A stretch of 6,976 nucleotides of DNA from an uncultured Phenylobacterium sp. (GTDB lineage: Bacteria > Pseudomonadota > Alphaproteobacteria > Caulobacterales > Caulobacteraceae). Positions 5,410 to 6,976 of the stretch are shown here, piece by piece (position 1 is the stretch's first letter; each line of letters opens with the position of its first letter). The stretch is taken from positions 1 to 6,976 of the forward strand of contig CAMFIW010000147.1 of assembly GCA_945952355.1 (NCBI GenBank). The letters are read 5' to 3'. Below the pieces are notes generated by a model. That model had not been told where the DNA came from. It saw only the letters and a program-made list of their open reading frames with translations, and did not search any database. The position numbers were made by a program, and so were the translations under genes.

Positions 5410-6306
5410 ATGACCCGCCCGCGTCCCTCAGACTGGATCGTGCTCGCGCTGCTGGTGGTGGTCTGGGGCTCGGCCTTCGCCGGCCTGAAGATCGCCGTCG
5501 CCCACATCCATCCGCTTTGGAACACCGTGTTCCGAATCTGGATCGGTGTGGCGACCCTGGCTGTCGTTCTCGCCCTGCGGCGGCAGGCGGTCCCGCCCCT
5601 GCGCGACCCGGCCTGGCGGGTCTATGCGATCACCGGCTTCGTCGGCATGTCGGCGCCATTCGCCATGTTCGCCTTCGCCGCCCAGCACATCCCCTCGGCC
5701 GTCAATTCGATGTGCAATGGAGCCTCGCCGATCTTCACCGCCGTGTTGGCGCACCTGTTCGTCGCTGGCGACCGCCTGACCCCGGCCAAGGCGGCGGGTG
5801 TCGGGCTGGGATTCCTGGGGTTGGCGATGCTGGTGGCGCCCGAGCTTGCAGCTGGGGTGAGCCTGGAGGCGGCCGGCCTGGCGGTCGCGATCGCCGGCGC
5901 GGGCCTCTATTCCTTCGCCAACGTGCTGATCAAGCGATCGCCCACGGTCAGCCCGACCGTGGGGGCGCTGATGATGTGCCTCTGGGCGGGCGTCTTCGCG
6001 CTGATCACCGCCGCGGTGCTGGCGCCGCCGCCGGCATGGCCGCCGCTTTCTTCGCTGCTGGCGGTGGCGGCCCTGGGGGTCTTCCCGACAGCGCTGGCCT
6101 CAATCGGCTATGTTTACCTGATCCAGCGGCGCGGGCCCCTGTTCATGTCGATGGCGATCTATCTGGCGCCCCTCTGGGCCACCTTGCTGGGCGTGGTCTT
6201 CATGGGCGAGCGGCCCGGATGGCCGGCTTTCGCGGCGCTCGGCCTCATCCTCGGTGGCGTGGCGTTGACCACCTTCGCCCGGCCGGCCGGCGCCGGGAAA
6301 GGCTAG
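5410..6306 (+). CDS. EamA/DMT-superfamily transporter
   Basis: This 298-residue inner-membrane protein belongs to the drug/metabolite transporter superfamily (RhaT/YdcZ/EamA type) and is likely a 10-helix exporter. Two EamA repeats are visible. The first is about residues 9-145, beginning [20 protein letters not shown], with the characteristic 'WG' and small-residue pattern in helix 1. The second is about 153-290, containing [14 protein letters not shown] and then [20 protein letters not shown], the conserved 'P..a.l.g...lgE' feature near the end of helix 9. The ATG at 5410 places helix 1 about 9 residues from the N-terminus. The open frame upstream (from about 5356) would add a charged, arginine-rich stretch over the promoter and is not used. 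No good Shine-Dalgarno precedes 5410, so initiation may be weak. The substrate cannot be predicted; family members export amino acids, purines, and other metabolites. It is divergent from serC and converges on the next gene. Confidence 0.92.
   Translation: MTRPRPSDWIVLALLVVVWGSAFAGLKIAVAHIHPLWNTVFRIWIGVATLAVVLALRRQAVPPLRDPAWRVYAITGFVGMSAPFAMFAFAAQHIPSAVNSMCNGASPIFTAVLAHLFVAGDRLTPAKAAGVGLGFLGLAMLVAPELAAGVSLEAAGLAVAIAGAGLYSFANVLIKRSPTVSPTVGALMMCLWAGVFALITAAVLAPPPAWPPLSSLLAVAALGVFPTALASIGYVYLIQRRGPLFMSMAIYLAPLWATLLGVVFMGERPGWPAFAALGLILGGVALTTFARPAGAGKG
5941..5963 (+). repeat. Perfect 9-bp hairpin inside the EamA gene
   Basis: CCCACGGTC (5941-5949) and GACCGTGGG (5955-5963) are perfectly complementary around AGCCC. 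They encode the duplicated peptide PTVS-PTVG in the loop between helices after the second repeat's first helix. There is no U-run, so it is not a terminator. It may be a by-product of the peptide duplication and GC-rich codon choice. Confidence 0.7.
6303..6306. other. Shared CTAG: overlapping stop codons of convergent genes
   Basis: The palindrome CTAG holds both stop codons: TAG at 6304-6306 for the plus-strand EamA gene and TAG at 6305-6303 for the minus-strand membrane protein. The two coding regions therefore overlap by 4 bases and leave no room for a terminator between them. Confidence 0.9.
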
Positions 6307-6743
6307 AGCGCGAGCTGTTTCCGAGCCAGCTTGCGGCTGTTCATCCAGGTGGCTCCGACGCCCGCCAGGATCGCCGCCAGGATGCCCCAGCTCACCACGT
6401 TATTCACCACCGCGAACAGGCGATCCACCGGCTTGGTCATGACGTAGTAGTATGCGTGCAGCGAGAACTGGCCGCCTTGGAGCAACATGGCCGCTCCGAG
6501 CCAGAGGCTCGTATAGCGTAGCGCCAGGAGCATGAATCCGACGCCGAGCAGCCCGTCCATCACCAGGAGGCTGGTCGCCAGGGCGTCGGGCTTCATGGCC
6601 AGTTGAAGGACGAAGAAGAGGGCCGCGAACAATAGGTTCAGCGAAGCCCCGAAGCGCTCGGGCCACGAGCCCTTGATCCACGCCAAGGTGGTGACCGCGA
6701 TGATCGCGCCCAGCAGTAGATTGTGTAGGTACCAGCCAGACAT
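6303..6743 (-). CDS. Small integral membrane protein of unknown function
   Basis: This is a 146-residue protein I do not recognise. It is mostly hydrophobic, with about five candidate membrane helices: residues 7-24 (HNLLLGAIIAVTTLAWI), 33-50, 55-76, 79-99 and 109-132. It ends in a basic tail, [12 protein letters not shown], suggesting a cytoplasmic C-terminus. A conserved-looking QFSLHAYYYVM segment (92-102) contains His96 and three tyrosines that could face a shared polar site. It has no enzymatic motif and no signal-peptide cleavage site. Composition and codon use match the neighbouring genes. The start ATG 6743 has AGGGG (6756-6752) 8 bases upstream, but that site is inside a perfect hairpin. 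It converges on the EamA gene with overlapping stops. The upstream neighbour on the same strand ends 64 bases away. Confidence 0.8.
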   Translation of the reverse strand: MSGWYLHNLLLGAIIAVTTLAWIKGSWPERFGASLNLLFAALFFVLQLAMKPDALATSLLVMDGLLGVGFMLLALRYTSLWLGAAMLLQGGQFSLHAYYYVMTKPVDRLFAVVNNVVSWGILAAILAGVGATWMNSRKLARKQLAL

Positions 6744-6746
6744 GCA

Positions 6747-6776
6747 TTGCGCCCCTAACGCTGATTAGGGGCGCAA
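6747..6776 (-). promoter_or_regulatory. Perfect 12-bp inverted repeat covering the membrane-protein RBS
   Basis: TTGCGCCCCTAA and TTAGGGGCGCAA form a perfect 12-bp inverted repeat with a 6-base loop (6759-6764). The stem ends 3 bases before the ATG at 6743 and its 3' arm contains the AGGGG Shine-Dalgarno. As RNA it would occlude the ribosome site; as DNA it could be a dimeric repressor operator. The bases after it on the minus strand (TGCATGTC) are not a U-run, so a standard intrinsic terminator for the gene at 6808 is less likely. On the plus strand there is no U-run either. Confidence 0.75.
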
Positions 6777-6807
6777 CACCAGTTAAACTATTGCAACCAA
6801 GCGGACG

Positions 6808-6976
6808 TCAGCCGACCTGGCGCATCGTCGTGACGTCGCTCGACGACAGCGTGGGCTTGTTCATTTCGCCGACCATCTTGGTGCGGATGCCGAGGCGCAG
6901 CTTGGCTTCGGCCAGCTCGCCGTGCACGCCGACCATCGCGCTGCGGGCTTGGCTGAGGGCCGAGATGGCTTCCATC
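6808..6976 (-). CDS. Small hypothetical protein, possibly partial at the window edge
   Basis: The minus-strand frame from ATG at 6975-6973 to TGA at 6810-6808 gives 55 residues: MEAISALSQARSAMVGVHGE, then LAEAKLRLGIRTKMVGEMNK, then a polar tail ending MRQVG. Natural composition, an amphipathic N-terminal helix (alanine-, glutamate- and serine-rich, coiled-coil-like, about residues 1-28) and a defined end support a real gene. From memory, small proteins of this form (helix, then LRxG(L/I)RT, then a tail) occur in Caulobacter-type genomes without assigned function. The Met lies one base inside the window, so the true start could be here or beyond the edge. It was too short and too close to the edge to be certain. 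No partner is visible other than the membrane-protein gene downstream on the same strand. Confidence 0.6.
   Translation of the reverse strand, partial: MEAISALSQARSAMVGVHGELAEAKLRLGIRTKMVGEMNKPTLSSSDVTTMRQVG

Noticed and set aside
5214..5525. Upstream extension of SerC to 493 residues
   Set aside because: It would run through the leader hairpins and into the divergent EamA gene. SerC homology begins just after the ATG at 5213.
5517..6521. Plus-strand open frame overlapping the EamA gene and the membrane protein
   Set aside because: It is a low-complexity Gly/Arg/Ala-rich frame crossing two real genes in the wrong frame.
6747..6776. 12-bp palindrome as a standard Rho-independent terminator
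   Set aside because: No U-run follows the stem on either strand, and on the minus strand the start codon comes 3 bases later. Kept as a regulatory element of uncertain type.
1..6976. Defence system, prophage, transposon, CRISPR array or tRNA
   Set aside because: No direct-repeat array, transposase, integrase, nuclease motif, tRNA-like cloverleaf or shift in composition was seen. The genes are mainly housekeeping plus small unknowns.

Overview
The window reads as ordinary chromosomal DNA from a GC-rich alphaproteobacterium, most likely of the Caulobacteraceae (Caulobacter/Phenylobacterium type). That placement is inferred from the style of the proteins (a DnaE2 tail ending in SRDFH, a 'Methanosarcina-type' SerC, a long SerA), from strong GC bias at third codon positions, and from an alphaproteobacterial-type leader in front of serC. 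I see no insertion sequence, prophage, tRNA, rRNA or CRISPR array. All bases lie in or close to genes, and no gene-free gap exceeds about 200 bases.

Layout. (1) Bases 1-503 (+) hold the 3' end of dnaE2, the mutagenic SOS polymerase subunit. (2) Bases 608-1570 (+) encode a PAPS-dependent sulfotransferase with a strong Shine-Dalgarno. (3) Two small genes on the minus strand follow: a ParB-like/hypothetical protein (2316-1948), translationally coupled by a GTGA overlap to an MmcQ/YjbR-family protein (1951-1574). (4) The serine biosynthesis pair is on the minus strand: serC (5213-4044), then serA (3959-2385). A structured leader before serC buries its ribosome binding site in a hairpin. There is an inverted repeat between the two genes and a hairpin just after serA. 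(5) Divergent from serC is an EamA/DMT transporter (5410-6306, +). (6) Convergent with it is a small membrane protein of unknown function (6743-6303, -); the two genes share the bases CTAG for their stop codons. Its Shine-Dalgarno lies inside a perfect 12-bp hairpin. (7) At the right edge (6976-6808, -) is the end of a small hypothetical protein.

How the genes work together. SerA oxidises 3-phosphoglycerate to 3-phosphohydroxypyruvate and SerC transaminates that to O-phosphoserine, so the serC-serA operon covers the first two steps of L-serine synthesis. The leader RNA probably controls it at translation initiation. The divergent EamA protein could be an amino-acid or metabolite exporter, but only its position suggests a link. 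The sulfotransferase, the ParB-like/YjbR pair and the edge genes have no visible pathway connection to serine.

The most interesting signals are not new enzymes. They are two RNA-level structures: the serC leader, with two mutually exclusive foldings around the start site, and the perfect 12-bp hairpin covering the ribosome binding site of the unknown membrane protein. I found no convincing new multi-gene system.
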